Positions 17,409 to 27,405 of a stretch of 64,000 bases of DNA are shown here, one piece after another. The notes beneath the pieces were generated by a model. It saw only the letters and a program-made list of their open reading frames with translations. It had not been told where the DNA came from and ran no database searches. The stretch comes from Pycnococcus provasolii (Eukaryota; Chlorophyta; Pseudoscourfieldiophyceae; Pseudoscourfieldiales; Pycnococcaceae). The translations under genes and the position numbers were made by a program. The DNA lies in assembly GCA_938743325.2 (NCBI GenBank), contig OW568866.1, positions 620,001 to 684,000 of the forward strand. The letters run 5' to 3'. Position 1 is the first letter of the stretch. Every line of letters starts with the position of its first letter.

Positions 17409-20400
17409 TCACAGTCCCGACTTTCTCTTCGCCTCAGCTTTTTTGTTGATAAACGCTGCTGCAAATTTGGAAGTTGCAGCCGAATTGCCAAAGTACATGG
17501 AAATGTATTCCGCCGTCTCACTTGGGCTGTCGAGCGTGAGGAGGAATTCTAGTAGAGTCAAATCGGGAGGTGCGCCTCCAGATCCTGCACCTAGGACCTT
17601 CGTAGCCTCAGCCTCGCACCAGCGCAGGAAACCGATTGGCCAGCCGGCAGCAGCAGCACCCGCGAGCTGTGTCGTAGCAGATGACGCGCTGTTGCTCGAC
17701 GAAGCCGGCGCCGAGGTTGGTTGAGGCTGCCTTTGCTGCGGTGCAGCCTGCGCGGGTGGCTTAGCTTGCTGCGCAGGCGCTGCCTGCGGCTTTGGAGCCG
17801 TGGGTGTGCCCATGCCACGAAGGGCAGCCTGTGCCGCAAGCTGCGCCTCCTTCGCAGCCTGTTTCTTACTCTGCGCCTCCTGCTGCGGCGGCGGCTGCTG
17901 CGGTTGCTGCTGCGGCGGTGGTTGCTGCTGCTGCATGGGCGGTGCCGGTCCTGAGCCTGGCCCAGCGGCCATAGCTGCCCAGCCGGATCGCATAGGTGTC
18001 TTCGTTGCCGCGGCTGCAGCGGCCGCCGCCGCAGCCGCAGCCGCGGAGGGCGAGCCTCCCGAGTTCTGCCGTGCTGGCGGTGCAGCTCCAAGGGCGGGAA
18101 ATCCGGCAGCCTCCGCCTCCGATGTGGCAGCCACCGCGGATGGCTTTGCGTTCCAGAAGCCATCTGGTGTGCTTGCCGCGAGCGCTGCCTGCTGCACGGA
18201 TGCCACACGCGCAGCATTCTCGTGCTGGCTGCGCGCAGCCTCAACCCGCGCCTTCTCCTCCTCTTCTCGCTGAATTTCGGCAAGCGACTTGCCAGTGGTG
18301 GTTCCACCGGCACGCACACCGCCCCATGCCGGTGCAGGAGGAGGTGCCGCCTTTGTTGACTCTGAGAGGTCGTCATCCTTGGTGGGCGATGGCGGCATGT
18401 CCGCCGACCCCCCCTCGCCCTCGCCCATATTCAGGCTGCGTCCCTTCCCTCCGCGCCTTCGTCGGCCGCGCTTGCCTCCCTCGCCCTCTTCGCCATCCTT
18501 GGTGGGCGTTCCTCCCGTGGGCGAGGGTGGCGATGGCGGTGGCATTTGGGAAGCTGCCTCCTGCTGCTGCTGAAGATCGTGGAGATTGCCCATTCCACCC
18601 CAAGCTGGCGCTGGCGCCTGCGAGGATTGATCCCCCATTGGCGGCTGCTGCTCCGGAGTTCCGGGGGGCACACCTGGGGGTGGCCCTCCCATCATCGGGG
18701 CGCCAAATAGCAGATGATTTTGCCCCACGCCTCCAAAGCCACCAGCAACCTGCGGCGGCGGCGGTCCACCTCCCACCATGCCACCTGGTTGCATCGCACC
18801 CGGCGCGCCGAAGAGCATACCCTCGGGGCCAGGTCCGCCGAGACCACGCATCGCGCCATCTCGCTGCATCGCCTCGAGCTGCTCGAGGCTCATCGCGCCG
18901 CCTGGCATCATCGGACCTCCAGGCGAAGGAGCGCCAGGCGGCGGTCCCCCGAACGTGCCGAGCGGGCCGATGCCCTGGGGTGGCGGCGATGACGGCGGCG
19001 GAGGTGGGGGCCCTCCGGCATTCCCAGGACCAAAGAGGCTGGCAAACGCATGCGACAAGCCAGACGCATCCCCGGGCGGCATGCCAGGTGCACCATGACC
19101 TGGCGGCGGCTGCTGCGGTGGCGCAAGGCCAGGTCCACCAACACCGAATGGCGGCGGTGGCTGCTGAGGTGGCTGATGCATCGCAAGCGGATCGGCGACG
19201 TGCTGCGGCTGTGGTGGTGGCGCACCGCCGGCATCCATCGGCCCAGACCCACCCCCTCCAAGCCAGGGAGGGAGGCCTGCCCTTGCGTCAGGAGGTGGCC
19301 CATCAGCCAGTGCCGAGCCACCAAGACCCAGTCCACCAGGGCCACTCGCGCTTGGCGCATCCGACCAGCCGACTCCGCCAAAGAGACTGCTCGTTCCCCC
19401 CACGCCGAAGCCGCCGAACACTGCACCACCACCGCTGCCCACTGGCATCGCCTCGCTTGGCGGTGGTCCACCGCCTTGGCCTGGTGATGATCCCATGTGT
19501 GGCATTGGACCCGGTGCAGGGTTCGGGGGACTTGCTTCGGGAGCCTGCGGCTGCAAGTCCAGCGATCCACGAGCGCTTCCGGCGCGATCGCCGAAGCCGG
19601 GTGGTGCACGGTCCCCACCGCCACGCCACACCGGCAGCATCGAGCTAAGCGGAACGAACGGCGCGTTCACGTCACCCTGTCGCCGCACCGGCAGGTCTTC
19701 CGGGAAGTAGCCAGCCTCGTACCAGTCGAGCAGGTCCGTATGCGAGAAGGGTCCCTGCATGCGACCCTTGGGATCCTTGTACTCGTACGTGCCAGCCCCC
19801 CCATCTCCACCGCGTCCGCGTCCACCACCACCTCCGCCTCCTCCCGAGCCTGCCGGTCCGCCACCCGCACGCCAATTCGATCCGCCCGCCGACTCGCGGT
19901 ATCCCCACCGCCCGCTGCCACCATAGCCGCCATCCATGTCTCCACCGCGATGCTGCGGCAGCTGCACCGTCGTGAGGTCAACATCGAGCTGAGCACCTGC
20001 TGGAGGGGCTGGCAGTTTGCCTGGCTGGCACGACGCGTGGATTGCCTCGTTCACGGCAAACATCGCGCTTCGGCTGTAACGCGTACGCCCATCCATCGAG
20101 TCCACCCCAAAGTCCGGCGCGTGACGTCCGTGCGCGAGCACATCCTGCGGCGTGGTGATGCCAGCAGGCCAGGACGACGGTCCACCTCCACCAGAGCTCG
20201 AGGTTGACCCTCCCATCCCACCAGGACCTCCGTGATGGCCGAAGTTGCCGTGATCGCGCGGCGGCGACGAGGATGGCATGCCAGAACGTCGATCGTGGCC
20301 ATGCCCGTGGTGGTGATGTCCATGCCCGCCGCCACCACCACCACCACCACCACCCCATCCTCCTCCTCCGCCTCCTCCTCCTCCTCCTCCGCCGCCGCCA

Positions 20401-21332
20401 CCCATCGAATTATGACCATGATGACCCCCACGCGAGCGGAAGTCCCTTCCTTTCATGTCGCCTTGTGTTGACTTGGAATTGCCTCCATACGGCCCACGTT
20501 GTCCGTCGCCACCCCTCCAGCGATCGGTATTCACGCCGCCAGGGCCACTGTGATGAGCACCCGGGCGCGGCCCATCCCCGCGCGGTCCGTTGTTGTTTTC
20601 ACCCGACAGCCAGCGATCCCTGCGAGGATCACGGCCAGGCTCCACGCGGTCGTCAAACCGTTCGCGATCAGCGGGCTGCCATCGATCTCCCGTCGGATTG
20701 CTTCCACCGCCACCGCCATTGCCGGGTGGTTGCCCACCGCCTCCGCCGCCACCAGCATTCGGGTTGACGTTGGCGCTGTTGGAGTTTGCTGAGCGATTGT
20801 GGTGTCCCCACCGCCCATCTCCGCTGTTGGTGTTGTTGCCACCACCCATCGCCGAGCCCCCGCCTCCTCCTCCTCCTCCTCCTCCTCCTCCGACGTTGAC
20901 GCCACGACCGTCGTGCTGGCGCGACGACCAACCGCCGCCTACGCCAGGTTCCGTCCATCGCCCGCCACCGGTGCCGCCGAAGGCGCTGCTCCTGTTATCA
21001 TGGCCGTCGCGACCCCAACGACCTCCTCCTCCTCCTCCTCCTCCAGACTGGTTGCGTTGCCCGCCACCGTTGTTGCCACCGCCGCCTCCTCGACCCCACC
21101 TGGCTCCTCCGCCGAGGCTGTCGCCCGTCGTCGGTCCTTCGGTAAGATCTCCCATCGCCGGCGGTTTGACGTTCGTCGGCTGTGGAGGTGCTTCCGCGGC
21201 ACCCCCTCCCGACGCTCCTCCTCCGCCCCCACCCTTCGCGCCGAAGAGCCACTGCGGGCTTAAAGGGACGTCGTCGCCGAGTCCACCACCTCCTCCGCCC
21301 ATGTCTTCGAGTGCAGAGAACGCGTTTGCCAT
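17409..21332 (-). CDS. GYF-domain protein (plant EXA1/GIGYF-like), Gly/Pro-rich
   Basis: GYF proteins bind proline-rich partners and, in plants and animals, repress translation through eIF4E-type proteins. The 1307-residue product has the N-terminal motif PLSPQWLF found in plant GYF proteins. A Gly/Arg/Asn-rich region with RGG- and WGR-type repeats follows. Next is a GYF domain (about nt 19626-19800, with GPFSHTDLLDWYEAGYF and LPVRR), then long Pro/Gly/Met- and Gln-rich stretches. It ends in a helical region (GFLRWCEAEATKVLG to KRKSGL) like the conserved GIGYF C terminus. It is probably cytoplasmic and granule-associated. Poly-Gly, His and Gln runs make the antisense frames open too; those are shadows. 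The start ATG at 21332 fits the conserved N-terminal motif. Confidence 0.9.
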   Translation of the reverse strand: MANAFSALEDMGGGGGGLGDDVPLSPQWLFGAKGGGGGGASGGGAAEAPPQPTNVKPPAMGDLTEGPTTGDSLGGGARWGRGGGGGNNGGGQRNQSGGGGGGGGRWGRDGHDNRSSAFGGTGGGRWTEPGVGGGWSSRQHDGRGVNVGGGGGGGGGGGGSAMGGGNNTNSGDGRWGHHNRSANSNSANVNPNAGGGGGGGQPPGNGGGGGSNPTGDRWQPADRERFDDRVEPGRDPRRDRWLSGENNNGPRGDGPRPGAHHSGPGGVNTDRWRGGDGQRGPYGGNSKSTQGDMKGRDFRSRGGHHGHNSMGGGGGGGGGGGGGGGWGGGGGGGGGGHGHHHHGHGHDRRSGMPSSSPPRDHGNFGHHGGPGGMGGSTSSSGGGGPSSWPAGITTPQDVLAHGRHAPDFGVDSMDGRTRYSRSAMFAVNEAIHASCQPGKLPAPPAGAQLDVDLTTVQLPQHRGGDMDGGYGGSGRWGYRESAGGSNWRAGGGPAGSGGGGGGGGRGRGGDGGAGTYEYKDPKGRMQGPFSHTDLLDWYEAGYFPEDLPVRRQGDVNAPFVPLSSMLPVWRGGGDRAPPGFGDRAGSARGSLDLQPQAPEASPPNPAPGPMPHMGSSPGQGGGPPPSEAMPVGSGGGAVFGGFGVGGTSSLFGGVGWSDAPSASGPGGLGLGGSALADGPPPDARAGLPPWLGGGGSGPMDAGGAPPPQPQHVADPLAMHQPPQQPPPPFGVGGPGLAPPQQPPPGHGAPGMPPGDASGLSHAFASLFGPGNAGGPPPPPPSSPPPQGIGPLGTFGGPPPGAPSPGGPMMPGGAMSLEQLEAMQRDGAMRGLGGPGPEGMLFGAPGAMQPGGMVGGGPPPPQVAGGFGGVGQNHLLFGAPMMGGPPPGVPPGTPEQQPPMGDQSSQAPAPAWGGMGNLHDLQQQQEAASQMPPPSPPSPTGGTPTKDGEEGEGGKRGRRRRGGKGRSLNMGEGEGGSADMPPSPTKDDDLSESTKAAPPPAPAWGGVRAGGTTTGKSLAEIQREEEEKARVEAARSQHENAARVASVQQAALAASTPDGFWNAKPSAVAATSEAEAAGFPALGAAPPARQNSGGSPSAAAAAAAAAAAAATKTPMRSGWAAMAAGPGSGPAPPMQQQQPPPQQQPQQPPPQQEAQSKKQAAKEAQLAAQAALRGMGTPTAPKPQAAPAQQAKPPAQAAPQQRQPQPTSAPASSSNSASSATTQLAGAAAAGWPIGFLRWCEAEATKVLGAGSGGAPPDLTLLEFLLTLDSPSETAEYISMYFGNSAATSKFAAAFINKKAEAKRKSGL

Positions 21333-22263
21333 TATATTATGATTGTATGACGTTGATGATTCCGAGAGTCACCCACCGGTGTAATTCTTCTCACTTTCAA
21401 GTGAGGAAGTGAAACGTTCACGAAAAAAGAGAACCTCGGAGAACAGGAACCCCAAAGACAAACTTCTTCCCAAAAGAGTGAAAGAATAAGAATACTCTCG
21501 TAAACAATGACGACAGTACCTACAATACCTAACGTTACTGTACTTATAACAAGTACAAAATGATAGCAGCAGATATGTACCTAAGGTATGTAGATAGCAG
21601 CAGCAAAGCAGCAGCAGCAAAGCAGAGCAGCACACTTCAAGCCAGCAAGAGAAGGCTTCAGGAGTGCGAGGTTTTCAGAAGTGTGCGAAATGGAGTGGGA
21701 ACGAACAAGGGGCGGCGAGAACAGTACAGCAGGGGAGGAAACCCACACCGTGTACACGTCAGAACAAAACCGCCTTGTTTGGAGCGCCTGGAGCGAGCGA
21801 GCTAGGGTTTGGGATCCCACCCCTGGACTTGGCGAGGCTCGGCGCAACGTGTGGATCCCCTTGGTGTCCCTAAAGGCCTAAACTACCTTAGAAAATAGCA
21901 CCACGCTCAACGCCTCACCGTGGGTTTTTTCGGTCCCCGTGGCCAAAAATCTTTGTATTTGCACCAAGGACTGGCGTGTGGGGAACCACCATGGGACGAG
22001 CTGATTAATTTGCAACTAAAGGTATCGCAAGAATTCCAGTTGGAAGTTGGGGTTTAGGGTCGTTGTTCCCACGAAAACCTGTTTCGGGGTTTAGGGCGTT
22101 GATATTTTTTGTTCCGACGGACCCTTCTCAGCCACACACGCCATTTCGCATACCTAGATCATTGGCGGTTGTTGTGGTGGTTGTTCTCAAGACTCGTAGA
22201 CCTGTCTCTTTTCTGCTTTCTGTTTTCTTTCAACCGGTTAAATATTTCAACAAATCGTTTATT
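21333..22263. other. Divergent promoter region, no gene seen
   Basis: This lies between the GYF and COA7-like starts. It contains a short CAG-rich patch (21595-21635) and a repeated GGGGTTTAGGG-like phrase near 22050 and 22085 that resembles telomere-type repeats. Several short frames are open, none convincing. Confidence 0.6.
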
Positions 22264-23133
22264 ATGTGGCCGTTCTCTTCACATGTACCAAAAAATAATA
22301 ATGACGACGACGACGACTGCTGCCAAAACACGTCTCCTCCGACGCCGACGCCTCCTACTCCTGGGTCGTACACATTCTCAGAAACAACACCAGAAGATGC
22401 ACAGGAAATGCAAGATAAGTACATGGCGCAAAAGTATGCGGAATTTAAAGAAGCCTGTCTCGAAAGAAAATTACCGGAAGGATGCAACTCTTTGGCGGAG
22501 TGGTATCTTGTTGTGGGAAAAGATGCTAACAAAGCAGCTCAAATCTACGAAGAAAACTGTCAAAGAAGAAACTTTGGGCCGAGCTGCCTTCACCTCGGAT
22601 TCATGAAACTCACCGGGGCGAAGGGACTGTGCGAAGTCGACGAAGATGAAGCGGCACGCATGTTCGAAAAGGCGTGCAAAATGAGAAAAAGTGGAGGAGG
22701 GGTCGAACGTGCATGCCACAACGCCGCGCTCATGGTGCTTGCAAACAAAGGAACGGCGATCGGGGCACCTCCTGCACCACCTGCAGACACCATAGAACAG
22801 GATTCGGCGGACAAAACCAAAAAACAACCGCTCACGAAAAAGCAAGTTCAAATGGCAATCGAAAGACTCGGGTACGGATGTGACGCGCAGTTCGCGCCGA
22901 GCTGCTTTCGACTCGGAACGCTTCTACTCACCGAGGGGAAATACAAGGACGCCATCAAACCACTGACGCACGGATGCGACCTGGGAAATCCTCGCGCGTG
23001 CCAGAACCTTGCCGTACTGTACAACAAAGGTGGAGGAGAAGGATGGCAGAAGGTTCAACCAAATGCCGAGCAGTTTGACACGTTCCGCCGGAAAACTGAG
23101 GACCTCATGAAGGAGAATCACATGCGGGCGTGA
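22264..23133 (+). CDS. Sel1-repeat mitochondrial assembly factor (COA7-like)
   Basis: COA7 is a cysteine-rich Sel1 protein of the mitochondrial intermembrane space needed for cytochrome c oxidase assembly. This 289-residue protein has four or five Sel1-like helical pairs with Cys spaced as in that family (LERKLPEGCNSLAEWY, ENCQRRNFGPSCLHLGF, EKACKM then ACHNAAL, GYGCDAQFAPSCFRLG, HGCDLGNPRACQNLA). An acidic, Cys-containing N terminus and a Pro-rich linker precede them. I chose the ATG at 22264 (MWPFSSHVP); 67 open codons upstream are leader-like. It lacks a cleavable signal, which agrees with Mia40-type oxidative import. Orthology to COA7 is likely but not proven. Confidence 0.8.
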   Translation: MWPFSSHVPKNNNDDDDDCCQNTSPPTPTPPTPGSYTFSETTPEDAQEMQDKYMAQKYAEFKEACLERKLPEGCNSLAEWYLVVGKDANKAAQIYEENCQRRNFGPSCLHLGFMKLTGAKGLCEVDEDEAARMFEKACKMRKSGGGVERACHNAALMVLANKGTAIGAPPAPPADTIEQDSADKTKKQPLTKKQVQMAIERLGYGCDAQFAPSCFRLGTLLLTEGKYKDAIKPLTHGCDLGNPRACQNLAVLYNKGGGEGWQKVQPNAEQFDTFRRKTEDLMKENHMRA

Positions 23134-23284
23134 CGAGTTTGTACACTTCAGAACATGAAAAAAAAAAGAACATCCACCATAATTTAATTTATCAATTACT
23201 TTTTCCGCTTTGCTTTTTATTATTATTTATTACCCAAAACACGCACCGTTGTTGCTTGTGCTGCTTCTTCAGTAGACCGACTCT

Positions 23285-25486
23285 TCAGTGCGCAAACTTT
23301 TCACTTCGCAGTGCGGAGATCACCGACAGTGATGCGGGTCCAACATCTGACATGCGGCTCTTCGTCAGCAGGCGGCTGTGGTCCCAGATGGCCATCATGT
23401 GAACCGGCGCTTCCGCATGAGTCGAAACCAGGCTACCCGCGGGAATCGTGGGATAAATCTCCTCGAGACTCGCGCTGCGTGTAGGCGACAGTCTTTCCAC
23501 GACGTTGCGTCCCGTCACCTGAATCGGGTTGTCATATCCCATGGCGCCCATAATGCCGAACGCCTTATCAGTCGTCTTTTTATGGAATCGCGCCACACGC
23601 ACAGACTTCGTGGGCACGTCAAGACCAGCCATCAAACTCGCATCCTGCGTGGTGATGCCAGTCGGACATTTGTTCGTGTCGCACTTCAGTGCCTGAATGC
23701 AACCAAGGGCGAACATCATCGCGCGCGCAGCGTTGCACACGTCAGCTCCGAGCGCCAGTGCGCGAACGATGTCAAAGCCGGTGACAATCTTACCGCTGCA
23801 GATGACACGAACCTTGTCGCGAAGGCCAGCACCCACGAGCACACGGTCGACGATCACGAGACCCTCGATGAGAGGCGCGCCGACGCGGTTGGAGAATTCC
23901 GGTGGTGCTGCTCCGGTGCCACCCTCGCCGCCGTCGATCGTCACAAAGTCAGGGTGGATGCCCGTCTCCACCATCGCGTGCACGAGTGCCATGAACTCCT
24001 CGCCGTAGCCCATGCACAGCTTGATCCCCACGGGCTTGCCGCCCGACAGCTCGCGCAACTCTTTGATGAAGTGCATCAGCTCCTCGGGCGTGCTGAATGC
24101 GCTGTGAAAGTACGGACTCATGCAGTCCTGTCCGACGAGCACGCCGCGAGCATCCGCGATTTCCTTCGTTACCTTCGCGCCCGGGAGCATGCCGCCGTGA
24201 GCTGGCTTCGCACCCTGGCTCAGCTTGATCTCGATCATCTTCACAGCTTCCCGCGTCGCATTCTCCTGGAAGCGATCTGGCGAGAATCCACCCGTTTCAT
24301 TGTTGCGACAGCCAAAGTACCCGGTACCGACGTTCCAAACGATGTCACCACCAGGCTCAAGATGAAAGCGGCTGATGCCACCCTCTCCCGTGTTGTGGTA
24401 GAAATTTCCCATCTTCGCGCCGTGGTTGAGCGCCAGCACGGCATTGTCGCTCAGCGCGCCGTACGACATTCCGGACACGTTCATAATCGACGCGGAGTAC
24501 GGCTGCTTGACGTCAGGATTGTTGCCGCCGATGAGGATGCGCTTGTTTTCCTCAGGAACCACCTTTGGGAACATGCTGTGCTTGACCCACTGGTATCCCG
24601 TGCTGTACACGTCGTGGCGCGTTCCAAAGGGAAGCGTGTCGTTCAACCCCTTCGCGCGTCGGTAAATTGTGGAACGGTGCTGGCGGTGGTACGGGTTCGC
24701 GTCCGTGTCGCTCTCGATGAAGTACTGTCTAATTTCCGGTCGTACGCTCTCGAGGAAGTAGCGCATCATGCCGAGCACGGGGAAGTTGCGGCTGACGGCG
24801 TGTTTGGAGTTGATGTTCTGTATGCCAAGGTACCAGTACCCTCCGACGACGGCGCCGAGCACGTAAGGCGTGGCTGCTGCAGGTCCGAACGCCGCGAACG
24901 ACGCCGGAACGGCGGCTGCGCCGACAGCGCCAAGCTGGTAGAAGCGGTCTCTGTTCCACTCTTCGACCCAGTCTGGGAATGTGTGCTGCTGCGCTCCCAG
25001 CGACCTCTCCCACGACGACATGCGTGAGTCGTCGACTGGTTTGTGCCACTCGGGGTCGTCGTTGAACGGCTTAGCTTGAACGGCCGCGCTGGAGTGCATC
25101 GAGCGTACATTATTACCATTACCATTACCACCACCACGTGTCAAGAGGTATGAAGGGGGACCGCATGAACTCTTGAAACCCATAAAGAAAGAAATACCCA
25201 AACGAGAAGATGACGGGTCATTCATTCGCCCACTACTGAAATTAGAGAACTCACACACTTTCAAAGGAGAAGAGGACTTAGAAGTATTAATAACATGAAC
25301 ATGAGAAGCAGATGACGAGAAAAAAGAAAAAGAATAAGAAAATGCACCACCACCACTGAGACCACCACCACTGAGACCACCACCACTGAGTTGACGAAGA
25401 CCACCACCACTGAGTTGACCCTTAAGACGAAGACCACCAATTGGAAACCGAAACCGAAGAGAGTGCATGACAGAGTGCTGCGCCAT
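23285..25486 (-). CDS. FMN-binding glutamate synthase-domain protein, bacterial type
   Basis: The C-terminal 450 residues form the FMN/Fe-S glutamate synthase domain as found in stand-alone bacterial proteins of the YerD type. Visible elements are MNVSGMSYGALSDNAV, NTGEGGIS, KLSQGAKPAHGGMLPG, the flavin-barrel TIDGGEGGTGAAP, and a Cys cluster CIQALKCDTNKCPTGI. There is no glutaminase domain, so it is not a full GOGAT. The N terminus (from the ATG at 25486) is rich in Arg/Ser/Gly with a repeated LSGGGL phrase and looks like an organelle transit region. Two hydrophobic stretches (VGAAAVPASFAAFGPA and YVLGAVVGGYWYLG) precede the domain and may anchor it to a membrane. Bacterial origin is inferred. 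Confidence 0.88.
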   Translation of the reverse strand: MAQHSVMHSLRFRFPIGGLRLKGQLSGGGLRQLSGGGLSGGGLSGGGAFSYSFSFFSSSASHVHVINTSKSSSPLKVCEFSNFSSGRMNDPSSSRLGISFFMGFKSSCGPPSYLLTRGGGNGNGNNVRSMHSSAAVQAKPFNDDPEWHKPVDDSRMSSWERSLGAQQHTFPDWVEEWNRDRFYQLGAVGAAAVPASFAAFGPAAATPYVLGAVVGGYWYLGIQNINSKHAVSRNFPVLGMMRYFLESVRPEIRQYFIESDTDANPYHRQHRSTIYRRAKGLNDTLPFGTRHDVYSTGYQWVKHSMFPKVVPEENKRILIGGNNPDVKQPYSASIMNVSGMSYGALSDNAVLALNHGAKMGNFYHNTGEGGISRFHLEPGGDIVWNVGTGYFGCRNNETGGFSPDRFQENATREAVKMIEIKLSQGAKPAHGGMLPGAKVTKEIADARGVLVGQDCMSPYFHSAFSTPEELMHFIKELRELSGGKPVGIKLCMGYGEEFMALVHAMVETGIHPDFVTIDGGEGGTGAAPPEFSNRVGAPLIEGLVIVDRVLVGAGLRDKVRVICSGKIVTGFDIVRALALGADVCNAARAMMFALGCIQALKCDTNKCPTGITTQDASLMAGLDVPTKSVRVARFHKKTTDKAFGIMGAMGYDNPIQVTGRNVVERLSPTRSASLEEIYPTIPAGSLVSTHAEAPVHMMAIWDHSRLLTKSRMSDVGPASLSVISALRSEKFAH

Positions 25487-26137
25487 GATTCTGCCAGAGT
25501 GAGACACAATAAAATGAAGAAATGACACGGTGGCAGGCCAAGGGGGGGAACAAAAAGGACCAAAGGGGCAGGGGGGAGAACAACAACGTCATCAAGGGGG
25601 AACAAGACAATACGGGTCCCCAAACATTCACTTGTGAAGGGAACAACAACAGAACAACAAACGGTCTGATTTATTTTCAGAAACCTTTACCGGGTAGGGG
25701 TTCCAGGGGCCAGCAATCCCTTCCCCTGGGGGTGCCCCTTTTTTTTATCCAAGGGGGGGGCCGGCCCCCTAAAAAGTAGAGGGGGTTGGGGAAGGCAGGT
25801 TTAGCTAACCCTAACCCTAACATTTCAATGGTTCATTTCAAGGGTTCATTTCGGTGGGATGAGAATTTTACACCAAGAAGTGGGGGAAACAGCTGTGCAT
25901 GGATATCCAGACAAGTCACAGATCTATGTACAGTATGTAACATAGTACTATGCATATTGATGAACTCGTGAAGATTAATTACAGTGTACCCAGCGTTCAC
26001 GAGGACGCGACGCACACCACACGTACCCTACGTTCAACATGCCAGTTGCCACACGCTTATTACTCCGCACACCACACGTACGTTCAACATGCCAGTTGCC
26101 ACACGCTTATTATTAAACTGATGCAACGAAGAAGCGC
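25487..26137. other. Intergenic gap with a telomere-like tract and a short duplication
   Basis: CCCTAA repeats lie at 25805-25821. G- and C-runs fill 25680-25775. A phrase of about 35 bp (CGTTCAACATGCCAGTTGCC and onward) occurs twice in tandem between 26030 and 26115. No gene is seen. Confidence 0.7.
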
Positions 26138-27118
26138 CTAAAAATCAATAATGCACTTGTCCACAAACTCGTTCTCCGCCAACAGCTTCTCCTCCACCGC
26201 CCGATCGCAACGATCCGCGCAAGCTTCAAACACAGGCTCCGGCCCCAAACACGTCACTTTATCCTGCAAACGAAGCGCCGTGAAGGGCGCTTCGGGCGGG
26301 TTGGCAGGGTTGGCAGGGTCGGTGAACTGAACGGACGTTTCTGTGACCGTGATGGTCTGCTCGCCACCAGCATAGTGCGGCAGTGAAGTGCCCTGGTACC
26401 TTGATGTTGCGAATGTTGATGTTGGAACCAAGATCGGCGTTTCCGGTTCGAAAAAGTTGTCCGGAAAAACTGTCTGCGATGTGCCAATGAACTTATTGTA
26501 TCCCACTGACTGGTAGACAGTCTGAATAGGGGGAGTCAGGAGTAAGGCATCATCCTTGCGGAAGAGGAACGAAATGCACGCAAAGGCTTGATGTCCGACG
26601 TTGCAACCGCAAATGCACTCAATCCGGTTAGCGTCTTTATTCGGAATAGTCGTCGTCGTTGTCGTAGTAGTAGTAGTAGTATTCGGAGGCATAGGAACAG
26701 CCCTGAACTCATCTCGTTTGAGCGTCTCACTCAGTCCGACGTACGCGTGCGCCGCCTCCCTCAAGTCCGCCTTCGTCAAGCCGTTGTCGTAGCCGTACTC
26801 GTACTCGTCGCCGTAGCTGTAGCTCTTCTTCGCGTACTTCCACGACCAAGGCTTCCACCAGCTGACCTTCGGGTTCGGCGCATTGTACCCGTACCCGCCG
26901 TACTTGCTTCCTTTGTAGTAGCCGTCATCGTACGAGTCCGAGACGCCGCCGTACTTGCTTCCTTTGTAGTAGCCGTCATCGTACGAGTCCGAGACGCCGC
27001 CGTACTTGCTTTCCCCGTACTTTCCGTAGTAGCCGCCGTTACCACCACCATACGGCTTCGCATTCGCGCCGAGTGTTACCACTGAAAGACCTACTAGTGC
27101 GACAATTTTCGTCGCCAT
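26138..27118 (-). CDS. Secreted Tyr/Gly-rich repeat protein of unknown function
   Basis: This 326-residue protein starts with a clear signal peptide (MATKIVALVGLSVVTLGANA). Next comes a Tyr/Gly/Lys-rich region with the 17-residue phrase KYGGVSDSYDDGYYKGS twice in tandem, coded by 51-bp DNA repeats at about 26905-27005. After an acidic stretch there is a Thr run (12 Thr, possibly O-glycosylated). A globular part with about seven Cys ends the protein (ECICGC, CISFL, CLGPEPVFEACADRCD). I do not recognise it. An extracellular matrix, scale or wall role fits the composition but is only inference. Confidence 0.7.
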   Translation of the reverse strand: MATKIVALVGLSVVTLGANAKPYGGGNGGYYGKYGESKYGGVSDSYDDGYYKGSKYGGVSDSYDDGYYKGSKYGGYGYNAPNPKVSWWKPWSWKYAKKSYSYGDEYEYGYDNGLTKADLREAAHAYVGLSETLKRDEFRAVPMPPNTTTTTTTTTTTIPNKDANRIECICGCNVGHQAFACISFLFRKDDALLLTPPIQTVYQSVGYNKFIGTSQTVFPDNFFEPETPILVPTSTFATSRYQGTSLPHYAGGEQTITVTETSVQFTDPANPANPPEAPFTALRLQDKVTCLGPEPVFEACADRCDRAVEEKLLAENEFVDKCIIDF

Positions 27119-27302
27119 GATTCAAAGAATGAATCTAAGAGGCGTGCAGTGCCCCCAGGAAGTAGACGCCGAGGAGACCAAACCAAACCAACCAAACCAA
27201 CATGCTCCCTAGGACTCATGACCCGCGACATGACATGACATGACATAAACATGCGAAGAGTTCGAAAGAAAAGAGATGAAAAGAGAAGAGGGAACAGGAA
27301 CA

Positions 27303-27372
27303 GGAACGTGCATTCCTCGGAGCGTCGAACGGTCTGGTTCCAGCCTCCAGGGCGGTTGGTTTGGGCCTTGGA

Positions 27373-27405
<33 letters not shown>

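Noticed and set aside
17996-21342. Long His/Arg/Pro-rich frames antisense to the GYF gene
   Set aside because: They arise from Gly/Pro-rich codons read backwards; the sense frame has a GYF domain and conserved ends.
23378-25027. 549-codon frame antisense to the FMN glutamate synthase-like gene
   Set aside because: Arg/His-rich mirror of a strongly conserved enzyme.
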